This document shows, one piece after another, positions 12,297 to 27,202 of a stretch of DNA of 64,000 nt; the first letter of the stretch is position 1, and every line of letters starts with the position of its first letter. Position numbers and translations under genes: made by a program. This DNA is from Panulirus ornatus (Eukaryota; Arthropoda; Malacostraca; Decapoda; Palinuridae), in the NCBI RefSeq assembly GCF_036320965.1, contig NC_092239.1, positions 2,542,820 to 2,606,819 of the forward strand. The letters are read 5' to 3'. The notes under the pieces were generated by a model. The model did no database searches, was not told where the DNA came from, and saw nothing but the letters and a program-made list of their open reading frames with translations.

Positions 12297-13195
12297 GTGT
12301 GCATGTATGGGAGTACTTTGCGACTCTCCCTAAAGGAGCAGTGAGAGTATGACCCACCGTGGAACTGAGGGCTTCCCTGTGTGCCACCACAGCTTCGAGG
12401 ATCCCCAGGAACACAGGCATGGAGATGATGCTCCTCCTCCTCCTCCTCCTCCTTAGCTCCGTGGCCTCCAGCATCTCCATGATGTCGATGACGCTGGAGC
12501 CCTCGCCTGGAAGGATGGGCTGGACCCTCTCCTGAAGGAGTGTGAGGAGGTCCTCGGCTAGGCTGTCCACATCATCGGGAAGGGAGTTGTAGCCCCGCTG
12601 GTCGAGGTACAGGGGCTGTGGTGTGGAAGTGAAGTGATTGTGATCTTGAGCGCTGTCATGAGTCGAGGGATAACAAAGTGTGGTGGGTTTAGATTAGCAG
12701 TGCGGCTCCAAATGTAGAACCAGCAGCAAGAATCTATACTAGATTAAAATAAATAATTTCCCTAATGTCTCTGCCAAAGCTTAAAACTCCTCAGTACAGT
12801 AATTGCAAAAATGGAAACTTAATGCAAGTTAAGGATCGGGTATTTATTACACCTTAGGACTTCTCTCTTGCACTACTTGCCCCCAGACTAATGAAGTGAC
12901 TGTCTGTCTCACCGTCCTGATGTAGACGAGTGGCTCGTAGATACAGCCGGAGAAGTCTGGCACATCCCAGGTTGGGGCCGCTCGGCGCGGGTCAGGTTGC
13001 TGCTGGTTCCGGCAGTAGCGGGTGGCCGCCTCCCCTCGGTAACCGTGAGGGCACGGAGCCTCGTCCCGCTCCCCCACCTGCGTCAAACGAAAACCGATGT
13101 TGTCCCATCCTCACCATCACCCAACTTTATTATTGATGAATTAACGTATTCAAGCTAATGTTTAACACGTTTCACTCATGCTAGACGTTGTATGA

Positions 13196-13255
<60 letters not shown>

Positions 13256-16179
13256 CATTAACAGACGAAACCAGATGATGTAATGTAAAAATCAACATAA
13301 AATTTTACTCTCGTGTTGATATACAGTCGTATGTGGATGATGGGCTCAGTTACCTATGACCAGTCTGTCTGCTGAACTAGTGTACAACCATAAGAAGAGA
13401 GTTACAGTTCAAGACCAGAGGACCAGTAACCGCTGCACGACTAAGATTCGTCATGTGAAAGACGAATATCATGAGAAGGGAACCACAAGAAAAGGACTTG
13501 CGCCATCACAGACCGCTGTAAATCGGAGGTACACCACCGCAGAAAGAAATGCAAAAACTCAATTTTCGAAATTACCTTTTTACTCTCTCCATACTAACCT
13601 CTGCATCCTGAAACCTTCAGCTGTCACAAACAGCCTTGAGAGCATCAACTTGATCTGCTTTTATGCCAGAGTATCACGGTGTGTGTGTGTGTGTGTCCTG
13701 CTGCCACTTACCTCTACTGGTGGACACATGGCACTGGTTGATTCTGACGTTCCCAAGGGCTCCTTGATTGCCACTCTCCTGTTTCTCGTACATATAACCA
13801 TATTCTCACGGTGACCATGATAGTGAGAAACACCACCACAGGATAGTGAGACACCACCACAAGATTGTGAGAAACACAACCACAAGGTAGTGAGAAAGAC
13901 CACCACAGTGTTGTAACACTACCACAAGATTGAAAGACCATCAGTGGGTGGTGAGAAAGACCATCAGAAAACAGTAAGACACACTGTTATCATAACACGA
14001 GCCACGGGAAGCAGGAAAGAGCACCGGGGAGCCACTGACCGGGGTTCGACGCCAGGTCACACCGTAAGCGAGGTCGTCGGGGCAAGCCGGGGCGCCAGGG
14101 ATGAGGACACGGACGACTGCTGACGCCTGAGCCTCGGCTCCGTCCACGTCCTGGGGCATCCACACCACGCCCTCCTTCTCCTTCATCGTACACGTCAGAT
14201 TGAGCGACTCCTGCAGGAGTGTGCAGATATTGAACACAGAGAGAGAGAGAGAGAGAATAATGACGTATTATCTTTGACATATCTGTATGCATATCGTGTA
14301 TATATATCTATGTATATCTTCATCTCGTGTAGCAAGCCGAAATTACTGTATTCTGTTCCTGAGCGACATATCTCTTCCATTTCAACTCTGATGCAGAGAT
14401 TACAACCACTTCTTTTTAAGTATATGATTACTTTATTGTCATGAATAACATCCATCTCACCACACTTTATTGTTAGCAGTTGGAATACGTAACGTTGATC
14501 TTAGCGCATATTGGTAGTTTACATTCAGCAAACACAAGTGTTCATATCTCATTACTCATGTCAGTTTTCACTCACGACTCATCAGTTTCCCCTCACGACT
14601 CATCTCAGTTTCCATTCATGACTCATCATCTCATTTCCCACTCATGACTCATTGTCTGAGTTTTCCACTCGTGACTCACGGTGACGTTGAAGACGTGTAT
14701 GAGGGAGCCCCGCCGGCGGATGTGAGTGTGGGTGACGGGGCCGTACGCGCGCCGGCCGGGTGGTGGCTGCAGGCGCCAGAAGGCCTGGTAGTGATCCGGG
14801 TGGGCCCACCCACGATTCTTGGTGACGCAGGTCACCGTCACGTCGTCACCCTGGGGAGGAGGGAGGTGAGCGTCAGGTAGGGAGGAAGGTGCACAGTAAA
14901 CCTGAGTCAGGAGAGGGAGTAAGTAGTAATGCGGTCAATATTAACTAAATACCTGGTTGATGGTGAGGACACGGGGCATCAGCTCCAACTGCAGGGACTG
15001 GTTGAGGCCAGCCACTACCATCTGGGTCGCCTGGTAGCCACGGTCAACCACGTGGCACACGTAGGTACCGTGGTCCTCTTGTTGGGGCCGGTACACCCAC
15101 ACCATGACGGTACACTCGTGGTCAGAGGTGCCACGCTCGGCAACCACGTGCAGCCGCGGGGTCTCGCCTTCGAAGGAGCTGAGGGGGAAAGAGGGAAGGG
15201 GAGGAGGTACAGTCTTACGCTACAGGAAGTCGAGGAAAAGATAATTGTAGTCGATCGACCTTTGCACTTCATTTTATGTTAGCAGTGAGGGAAAGTACAA
15301 GTGCGCTGCTCACCAGTAGGAGACGTTGTGCTTGTAGATGACCGTCTGATCCTTGTACCAGGTGAGCTGGAGGTGCGGCCCTCCGTAAACAGGGCAGCTC
15401 AGCACCAGCGCCGCCTCGCTGCCGGACTCCGCCCACACCGGCTGAGAAAGAGAACGTTGGCCATCCCATCAGAGAAAACGTCTTATTAAAAAAAGACCGA
15501 CCACAACCTATCTTAAATTGGTTGAAAACCATTATTACCCTCTTCTTGTACGCGAGGCAGCGCTGTCGGATGTTGATTGAACTGTTGACGTGTTAGAGCG
15601 AGTGATAAACACGACTGAGCATTATTGTCGCTAGGATGCACACAAGGGAAATAAAAACATATTTTCCAGAACTGGGTCGTACGTTTGTATATTTAGATAA
15701 AAGTTGAAATAACAGCTGTAATGTTAGATGATATTTCTTGGTAAACAGGAGAGATATAATCATAGATGTGTGTATATTGTAAACTTAAGGTCATCTCTTG
15801 AGCCTTGAGCATGACGACACGACCCTTGAGAACAACGGTACGACCCCTTACCACGACCCTATGGTGTGAGGACCCGTCAGGGTCAGATAAAAGACCAAGC
15901 TATCATGGACAAAGGTAAGATCTGGTTCAACGGTCGTAATGTAGGGTCGTAACGTCGTGCTCAAGGGTCGTAAAGTCGTGCTCAAGGGTCGTGCCATCGT
16001 GCTCAAGGGTCGTAACGTCGTGCTCAAAGGTCGAGCCGGCATGCTGAAGGGTCGTAACCTTCTTTTTCAGTCGTCGTTTCGTCGTACGCGAAAGATAAAC
16101 TAAAAATCATTGAGATTCATTTTTTGTTTTTGTCTTTTTTAATGGTTTGAGCTTTGTTATGAATATTGATAGTAAAGTC

Positions 16180-16236
<57 letters not shown>

Positions 16237-16920
16237 ACCCACCCCGACTGAGAGCTGTGGCAGGCGGGTGGCTACGATCTCGGCGGCGCCGCCTCCGAAC
16301 TCCTGCCGCCACGGGGTCTTCTGCGTGAGCCGTCGGGCCAGGGCCGTCCCTTCCACGCTCACCTCCACGACCACCATCATTGCCACTTCCTCTCCCCCTC
16401 CTCCTCCTCCTCCCTCGCCACCGCCCGACCTGTGGTAATACATCACACACTTAGGGAAGACCTGAAATAAGGTATAGCAATCGGTACATAAATTTGTACA
16501 CTTAGTTTGGATATATAAATCATATAGATGAAGCCAGTGAATTTGAAAAATATGTATTTTCAAGTTTATATGAATATTTTGATGGTCTTTTAATACTTTA
16601 AGTCGTTTTGTTATTGAATATAGGGGATAATTGTGTCCGTGTATATACGGAACACGGGAAGAGGGGGATGTTCCCTGGTTTGTACGGAACACGGGAGTCA
16701 CTTCCGTACTTGAGTAAAAGAAAATAATCCAATCAGAACAAAACCCTTCCCTCGCTGAGCTGTGACTGGCGGATGAGAGAACCTCGCCTCTTCTTGTTTC
16801 ATGGAATTTAATTCTCGAGATTCAAACACATCAATCCTTTCCACATGAGGAATCTTGATGTAATTTGCATATATAGGACTCACGTCCTGTTGTCCTGGTT
16901 CCGATCCTGGCGTCTGGTTG

Positions 16921-16970
<50 letters not shown>

Positions 16971-17353
16971 GCTGCCTGCCTGGCTGGCTGCCCCTCATCT
17001 CCTCGACCCCCTCCTCCTCGTCTTCTGTGCCTCGATATTCTTTTGACTTTAGCGGCGCGTGTGGAAGGCTCGTGCCACCTGCCTTCAACCCTCAGTTCGT
17101 TGAGTCTTTTTGAACGTTGTTTGGAGGGTAGGGCAGTGATGGGAACTGACTAGCCAGTGAGGGGGAGACTCACCTGGAGGTGATGGGAACTTTGTGGGAG
17201 GTGACGGTGAGGTTCCTGACCACTTCTGACGACCCACCGCTGGCGGCCACGACCCTCAACGTCTGGGACGAAACAACAATTATATCTGTAGATAACTAGA
17301 TAGATAGCAAGCTAGATAGATAGATAGATAGATAGATATTATATACATTTGGC

Positions 17354-17421
<68 letters not shown>

Positions 17422-18235
17422 ACACTTGGTCGTGAGGAGTGAGTGGGTGAGTGAGTGAGTGTGTGGATGTGGTGGGACTCACCTTGTTCAGGAGGTGTTC
17501 CTGCGTGTAGGGCGGGCCTCCCCACAGCCGCAGACTCACACTCACGTCCCAGTCCTCTGCAACACAACCGACCAACACAGTCAAGTGAGCGACGTGGCAG
17601 AGGGAAAGTCTTGCGTTGAGCAACGTAAACATAAGGAACGTCTACAGGTAACTGGATGGGGAAGGTAGAGTTAAGGAGGACAGTAAGAACACCAAAAATG
17701 TAAGAACAGAAGGTGAGGTGGTTAGCACTGACCTTGGGCCAGGCAGTGGGTCGTGTTGGACGGTAGGTAACCCGCGGTACAGGAGCAGTAGGCATGCCGC
17801 GCCTGCGCCTCAACCCGCAGGTGACAGTTGTGGTGGCAGTGCCGCAGACCACCGCAGGCTGCGGGCACGTCAGGGGGAAGGGGGGTCGGTTAACACCGCA
17901 GGATATATTGATCACAAGGTGCGGCACGTATGTCCGACGACACAGTTAGTTACGTTATGGAAATGATGACTGGTAACATGGAAATGAATTATATAGGCAA
18001 GTGATTATATAGGCAAGTGATTATATAGGCAAGTGATTAACCGTGACCATGATTGTCTTTGACAAACATAACTTGATAAAAACCACAAACATTTTGTTAT
18101 TCTTATCTTGTTAGTGAGGGACTGGTGTTGGCAGTGACCACAATAATGTTGGTCTGTGGCTGAAGACCTTACAGGGGATAAGTCCGACCCTATGTTAAAT
18201 GAGGCGATGGATCCCTCCTTCAGTACAAGTGGGAG

Positions 18236-18321
<86 letters not shown>

Positions 18322-19321
18322 ACTTTTGTCATAGGAGGGGATGGTGGTGAAGTGGTACTGGCAGATGGCACCGTAATAGCCCTCCGCGCACGCGCAGATG
18401 CTCTCCCCAGCGATGAACCTGACAACAATAGGTGAGGAGAACAGATCATCGTATCCCTCATGCTGCCAACACTACTACAGCGGTGCCTGCCAACACTACT
18501 ACAGCGGTACCTGCCAACACTACTACAGCGGTGCCTGCCAACACTACTACAGCGGTACCTGCCAACACTTCTACAGCGGTGCCTGCCAACACTACTACAG
18601 CGGTGCCTGCCAACACTACTACAGCGGTGCCTGCCAACACTACTACAGCGGTACCTGCCAACACTTCTACAGCGGTGCCTGCCAACACTACTACAGCGGT
18701 ACCTGCCAACACCACGATTATGCTATCAAGGTTGCCACCACCACTACTGCAACACCCTCTGTCAACACTATTGTACTGTCTGTTGAGCGTGGTGCCAACA
18801 CTGTGGTACCATCTGAAGGTGGTGTCAACACTCTAGTACCACCTGCAGGTGGTGGCAACACTGTTACCATCTATAGGGTGGTTTCCAAACACTGTTTCCA
18901 TCTGTGGGGTGGTGTCAACACTTTGATGCCATCTGTAAGGTGGTGCCAACACTCTGGTACCGTCTGTAGGGTGGTAACAACACTAGTACCATCTGTAGGG
19001 TGGTGCCAACACTTACCTGCACTGGCCATGGTAGCTGCACCAGCTGCGGGGGTCACGTGAGCTGGTACAGAGGCCTCCCAGATGGCAGTGGTCACCCCTG
19101 GCACCAGCTGAACACTGGCAGCTGTACCGGAACTTCCTGTAAGGATACAGGTGACTTGTGGGTAATGTTTGACGTCATGGTTGATATGCTACGTCACATG
19201 ACGTCAAATGCACAGTGTGACGTCACCGTGGAGGTGTTTGAGGCCGTGTGTTAATATGATTGCGACTTCATTAGGCACACATTAACATCCGGGTGAATAT
19301 AGGACATAGTGGCTGATCTGT

Positions 19322-19371
<50 letters not shown>

Positions 19372-19744
19372 AGCTTACGCCAGGTACCCTTTCATCGACC
19401 AGCTCCAAAGGTATCGTACCGTCATGCTCAAGGGTCGCACCGTCGTGCTCAAGGGTCGTACCGTCGTGCTCAAGGGTCGTACCGTCATGCTCAAGGGTCG
19501 TACCGTCGTGCTCAAGGGTCGTACCGTCGTGCTCAAGGGTCGCACCGTCGTGCTCAAGGGTCGTACCGTCGTGCTCAAGGGTCGTACCGTCGTGCTCAAG
19601 GGTCGTACCGTCGTGCTCAAGGGTCGTACCGTCGTGGTCTAGAGACTATGGTTGGAGGCGGTGGTAGAGGCTCGGGTCTGTGTCTATGGCAACATTATTT
19701 TACCAAAACTTTGACAAAGATTATTATATTCTTCCACGCTATCC

Positions 19745-19822
<78 letters not shown>

Positions 19823-20338
19823 GCCAACAAAGACTTTCCTAGAAGCTCACATAACAAGAATGTGTTGACGTCTTTTCCATACCTGCGGCTCGTCTTCGTC
19901 TGCCGCAGTAGTACCCCCCTCCCCCCCTCCCCGCCACCGCCTCCAGCAGTCTCCTCCATCCATCACTCACCTCCCCCACCCACCCCCCCACCCCCACCCC
20001 ACGTCCCCCCCCACCCCACCCCTGGCCAGGTCTTCTCCAACACCGGTATTCAGACTCGTCAACAGAAGGTTTGATGATGTCCATCAAACAAAGTAGTTTA
20101 GGCCTAATTCGGCCAGCAGCTTCGTCTGATTTCACTCGTGGGCAAAAGCTTTACCTCGAGTAAGCTTAGCGTAGTATAAGCTTAGTGCAGTACTTATTCT
20201 ACAAGGGGTTGTTAGCACATGGAAATGGATTTTGCCAGTTAGAGTAGTTAAAAGCATTTTCATAATTAGGTTTTGATGATAGACTGGATCAGTGTTTCGC
20301 ATGGGTTCCACGACTGACATTATGTACGCATCCTTAGT

Positions 20339-20415
<77 letters not shown>

Positions 20416-20564
20416 CCCGAGTTTATATAGAACGAGTGAGAAGTATATACGTAGTTCTTGTTTATTGGTGTTGACAGCTGAAGAAAGTGGGACCCGGGGA
20501 GGTGCGCTGGAGAAGGAAGACGTGACTGAAAATGAAATATATATCCGATCGAGGAATCGGAGAG

Positions 20565-20646
<82 letters not shown>

Positions 20647-20962
20647 ATGTATTCCACCACCCCCATCCCCTCACCTTACCGGCCGCAGGAGCTTGTCCTG
20701 TGCCTATAACATGAACCCGAGGTGGGAATGACTGTGGCCTGAGCAGGCGGGTGTGTCGTGAGCACGTCCTATGAGAGGAAATAAACAAGGAGGGATGCTG
20801 GTTGCCATGGCAGTCGAACTGCAAACTGAACCTCCCCCTCCCCACATCTTGTGTTCCAGCCTCAGCAGGTGATGATGGTGTTACACGTGGTTGATGGTGT
20901 TACACGTGGTTGATGGTGTTACACGTGGTTGATGGTGTTACACGTGGTTGATGGTGTTGTTG

Positions 20963-21020
<58 letters not shown>

Positions 21021-21050
21021 TTATTGTTATACACTCCCGGTATCCTGTTT

Positions 21051-21119
<69 letters not shown>

Positions 21120-21333
21120 CGTATGTGTGGTATTGCCTGCGCTTCACATGACGCATCACGGGGGGGGGGGGGGGAAGCGGCGTCACAGGCGTGATGGATG
21201 TGTTTACCGTCGTAGATAATGTGATTTACGTCCTCAGCAGCAGCAGGAGCCCGGACCAGCACCCCGCCCGGGGGCAGACAACGTCTTACTGGTCATAAGT
21301 CTCCTCATTGGCCTTCACTAATAATGATTTAGT

Positions 21334-21405
<72 letters not shown>

Positions 21406-22076
21406 GGAACAGAAAACTGTATTATAGAGGAAGGTGATCCTCGCTGGGCTTCGTCTTCCCTTCCTAGCTTTTTGGAAAATGGTAATACAGGAGGGGAGGG
21501 TTTCCCGCCCGAGTGCAAAGGCGAACGGTGATAACCAGCCAGGCTGACCCACCCACCCAGACGGCAACACAACGCACGGTCACTCTGCCACCATCATCCC
21601 CCCCCCAGAGTGTTGCATGGCTCGCCTCCTGACGGAAGACTCGCCTTTGACAGTAGGCCAGATCTTGACAGGGGGACAGTAGGCCAGATCTTGACAGGGG
21701 GACAGTAGGCCAGACCTTGACAGGGGGACAGTAGGCCAGACCTTGACAAGGGGACAGTAGGCCAGACCTTGACAGGAGACCAGGCAGGCCAGTTTGGCGG
21801 CCGTCATACACTAGTGGTGAGGAAACATTCCCATAACCCGTCCACCAACACGTCACCATCACCAACACTCAGGCTCACCATCACCATCAACTCTCCACCA
21901 CCACCAACACCAGCCATTACTGAGCTCCTTCACAACTCGGGACAATGCCTCGCTAATGTGAAGAAGCAGGAGAGGACAATGGGTAATGATCGAACCTAAT
22001 TACTTCTGGTAAACAACCCAGGACTCGCTGAACTGAACCCCACGCCTACCATTCTTCACGCTCATGACATGAGCTG

Positions 22077-22138
<62 letters not shown>

Positions 22139-22221
22139 GTCATTATTATTCTATCATCATCATCATCATCATCATCATCATCGTCATCATGATACATACA
22201 CCCACACACACATACCCATCA

Positions 22222-22263
<42 letters not shown>

Positions 22264-23521
22264 GTACACACATACAAGAAAGCTACGTGGTGGAGTGAGG
22301 ACAGAAGCGAGGAAAACCTTGCGCCATCATTGTTCTGCTCTGGATCAGGAGGTCATTATCACGAACGCGTCTCTCAAAAACTGAGGCGGCAAACACCAGG
22401 CAGCAGCAGCAGCACAAGCAACACGTTCAATACAACAGTTTTCTCGTGAGACGTGTGTGTGTGTGTGTGGTTGCTGGTCCTGCTGCTTCCCCTGACGACA
22501 CAGATGACACTTGAGTCATTAACAACAAACAACACACAACTTGTAAGGCTTCACGCTCAATCCTGAAACACATTTGGAAGGTGAAACTTAAAGCTGGACG
22601 AAGATGAATTTATATATATTACCGTACATGAAACTGAAACTCTCGTAGAAAATTACTCTCCTTTTTTTTTTTTCCCTTGCCAAATGATCAAATGACATTC
22701 GTTAAGCCTAACGTACACCATGTGTGGTGTGTTGGTGGTCCTCAGCGTTGTGGCTGGTCGCCATAAAAACAGTATTTCGTCTCGTCTTGATTGTGCCCCG
22801 CTTGTTCTCCAAATAACAGCCGAACTCTGACTAAATCAAAGCCATTACAATTTCTAATAATGGTCCTACTTTAGTCAAATACGTATTAACCGTATGTGAT
22901 TGAAGAACAAAGTAAACAAAAGCCGGAAACACAACCAAATAGAAGCTGTTGAATTTGTCGGTAATAGATCCTTCGTTAAGCACTAACTGAGTCTTATGAT
23001 ACAAGGCTCAGAGTAATAAACGCCGTATTATTTCCCACGTAACAAACGCTATTTATTTCGCAAAATAAGATCTTCCCGTCATCCACGTACATCGTCTCGC
23101 CAAAATACGGGAGGAAAATCAACCGAGTCAGAGCCATTAATCCACATCAGCCGGAGTCCACCCGCCAGCCACACACTCCACCAGTGACCGTGGCTACACC
23201 AGCAACACACACCACCAGTGACCGTGGCTACACCAGACACACACACCACCAGTGACCGTGGCTACACCAGACACACACACCACCAGTGACCGTGGCTACA
23301 CCAGCCACACACACCACCAGTGACCGTGGCTATACCAGCCACACACACCACCAGTGACCGTGGCTACACCAGCCACACACTCCACCAGTGACCGTGGCTA
23401 CACCAGCCACACACACCACCAGTGACCGTGGCTACACCAGCCACACACTCACGTGCACGTCATGAAACTTCAGGTTGTTGGTGGCTGTCGAAGGAACATA
23501 ACGAGTTCCTCTCACAAAGGC

Positions 23522-23553
<32 letters not shown>

Positions 23554-23956
23554 CAGGTGTTCCTGTAAAGGGAGAATGAAGGGAGGTGGGGAGTAATGGA
23601 ATGTCTTGAATAGGATGGGAGGGAAGTATTTCAGTGGAAGTTTGCCCTAGAAAGGCAGGGAGGGAAAGATGCCTCACAGAGATGGAGGGAAAAATGTGCC
23701 CTCCACACGGGGAGGGGGTGTATCTTACATGGGGAGGGAGAGAAGGGTACCGAAAAAGGCCAGGAGGGGAGGAGAGAGACGGAGGGAAAGTCTTGTGTCA
23801 TAAGGGTGGAGGGAAAATGTTGCATCAAGTGGAGGGAACCAAGGCGGGGGTCAGGGGTCAGATGCATCGTGCACTATTTATAACCGACACACGGGAGGTC
23901 CTGGCTGGCTGACGAGACCATCATGGACGGCGAGGAACTTGTACAGCGCTGACTCT

Positions 23957-24023
<67 letters not shown>

Positions 24024-25605
24024 CGAACACACGCGTCGAGGAAGGATCGTGAACACGGCTGCGACATTTTCACACGGGTCAAGGAGGGAGATTGGAAGAC
24101 GACCGACTTTACGAAATGATTTATAAAAAAAAAAGACTGACATAACTGAGTTCAGGCAGTGAGCAGTATGATAATGATAGTTTTCCACGACGAGAGAGGA
24201 GGAGGAGGAAGAGGACGACGAGAGTGGGGGAGGAGGAAGAGGACGAGGAGGAGGAGGAGGAAGAGGAGGAGGAGGAGAGAATTCAGAAATGATTGACGAC
24301 CTAAACTCCGGGAATGGGAATACTGCCATGAAGGAGTGAGAGGATTTGAGGTGTTCACGTCCGTGGAGACGAAGAGATGGAGACGTAACAGGAATCAGTA
24401 GTTGATGCCCCGACGTCTCCTGGGAACATATGAAATATATCAGTAAACTGAGGCATGCCAGACCCTCCGGAGGATGATCGGGGGGAGATCCGTCACTGGT
24501 TTTGACCACCTTCGTCAGGGGGTGTTCGCAGGGGTGTAGACCCGACGACGCCCTCAGGAGAGGACACCTCTGCTGCGTGACCCCCAGGGTAGACACAGCT
24601 GGGGCAAGTGCTGTGTGGCGGCAGGTAAGAACAGTGTTGTGAACCAGGCACGTCACCCGCTACCCCCTGACTCATGGGACTCGTAGGTAGGTAGATAGAT
24701 AGATAAGGACTCGTGGGAAGATAGATAGATAGGTAAGGACTCGTAGGTAGGTAGATAGATAGGTAGGGACTCGTAGGTAGGTAGATATATAGGTAGGGAC
24801 TCGTTGGTAGGTAGATAGATAGGTAGGGACTCGTAGGTAGGTAGATATATAGGTAGGGACTCGTAGGTAGGTAGATATATAGGTAGGGACTCGTTGGTAG
24901 GTAGATAGATAGGTAGGGACTCGTAGGTAGGTAGATATATAGGTAGGGACTCGTTGGTAGGTAGATAGATAGGTAGGGACTCGTTGGTAGGGTCGTCGAG
25001 ACCCATTACTTTCCCTTCCCCCCCACTCCCTGGTCACCCCTGCCTCGTCTCATAGCTTCCCTCCTCCCGCCCTCCTCCCCTCCCCCTCATTATGCATCAT
25101 TCATCACGTCAACGTCTTTCTGTACATCTATTCATCACCTCAGTCCACCTCCCCGCTACACTCCATTCATCTCGTTCCTCTCGGCTTCCTCATCTTAATC
25201 TTTCTCTTTCCCTTATTAGTCATCTGCCTCTTCCATGGTTCGTCCTTACTCCCTCCTCGCCCCATGGTGACCCCCTTTTCGCCCCATGGTGACCCCCCTC
25301 CTCGCCCCATGATGCCCCCATCCCCATAGTACGCCCCTCCATCGGTCCATGATACCCCCCCCCCCACCCCCTTTCCATGGTGCCCCTCTCGCTTCGCGGT
25401 TCCCTCCTCCTCTCTCCATGGTGCTCCCCGTGATATCTCCTGGCCCCGTGGTTCCCCCGTGGTGGTCGGCTGTTGCTAGGGGCGTCGCTCCCGAGGGGAG
25501 GGGAGGGGGAGGGCGGGGCGGCAAGTTGGCCCACATGATTAATGGTGTCGGATCCTGGGATGTTCTTATTGTTCCCAGCCCTCTCACTACACTACACCAC
25601 ACCAG

Positions 25606-25688
<83 letters not shown>

Positions 25689-27060
25689 ACAACCCCATGG
25701 ACACCATAGCTCCCTTATGATCCCCCTATTACCGAGGATGCATGGAAGGAACCACAGCGACTCCCTCCTGTATGGATTTAGGTTCCACTCCAGCCGAAGG
25801 ACCTTGTCCCCGTTTTGGGAAATCCCTTCACTGTCCCCAGGCAGAACATATCCCTCAAAGGATATCTTGTTTACCTGTCGTCCCCTCTGTAAGTAACAAG
25901 GTAACAAGGTCCCTGGGTCGTCCCATCTGTACGTATCAAGGTGACAATGCTCTCTAGTCGTTCGGTCTACGTGTAACAATCAGACAGTTTTCCCTGGTCT
26001 TGCGATCATGACGTAACTAGGCGACAGTGTTCCTGGATCTTTCGATCTGTAAATACCAAGTTAGCAAATGTTCCCCCCCCGGGGGGGGGGGAGTCCCAGG
26101 AAAACCCCGCCTGCTACGAGTGAGTGAGTGTTGTAACCCTGGCGAACTGGGTCGCCTCCGCCATGACTTAAGGTCTGTATGGCAGGTTTACCCTCAACAC
26201 GGGCGGTTTAAGCTTTACTGACCGTCTTGTCAAGTCGTCCGTTCCAAACGTATTGTCCTCATGTGCTCACGGGAGGTGGAGGTGTACAGTGTGTTGGGAG
26301 CACCTGGGGTTGGACGAGAATTCCCTCCCTCCTCCTCCTCCTCCTCCCTTTTTCCCCTCGTCCGGAGACCATATACAATGAAGATCACGCCTACAGCCAT
26401 ATTTCCAGAGGCATTTCCACAGACGATCCTCATCATCGCATCGTTAGACGTGGTTAGCAAGAGGACGAGGCTTACCGAGGCTGCCTTGGGAACACTCCTA
26501 CACTCATCACGACTCAGGAGGAGAGGAGGAGGAGGAGGAGGAGGAATGAGGTGAGGAAGTTAATAATGTGTTTATCATGAAGATCCTTCCTTAACCGACC
26601 TCCACCTCACGGTGTATAGAGACGACGAGGAGAATTGATGCCTTTTTCTCTCTCTTACCAAGGGTTGTTTGATGGTGGTGAAAGGGCCGGCTACTGAGCT
26701 GCTGGTCTCGTAGGCTCTCAGCCATACCGGGAGAAAGATAATGAGGATAGACGGTCCGTCACCAGGGACTGGGCTTGTTAACTGCTATGGGGATAGTTAC
26801 ACGATGTAGTTAACATCTGTAGGGATGGGGAGCGCCTGGAAGGATAGTGTCACTATGCGCAACAGCTGCTCGGGAAACGTTAGCAGCAGTTGTAACAACG
26901 GCAGAAACAGCATCACCATCACCATCACCATCGATCATCATCACTATCATCATCACCAGGGAGAGAGAGAGAGAGAGAGAGATCCGCTGGTACTGGGTGT
27001 GTTGATCGCTGTCCCCCGCTATAGTGCGAAGCGACTTCATTACTTTCTGGTGAGTCTGTG

Positions 27061-27103
<43 letters not shown>

Positions 27104-27159
27104 TTAACACCCGACCAGCCACTTCCCCGTTGCTGTGTCTTGTGGACTGGCCAGCCACG

Positions 27160-27202
<43 letters not shown>

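Noticed and set aside
18398..19060. Cys/Tyr-rich 220-aa ORF
   Set aside because: Runs through the 24-bp minisatellite and into receptor exon 4 on the opposite strand.
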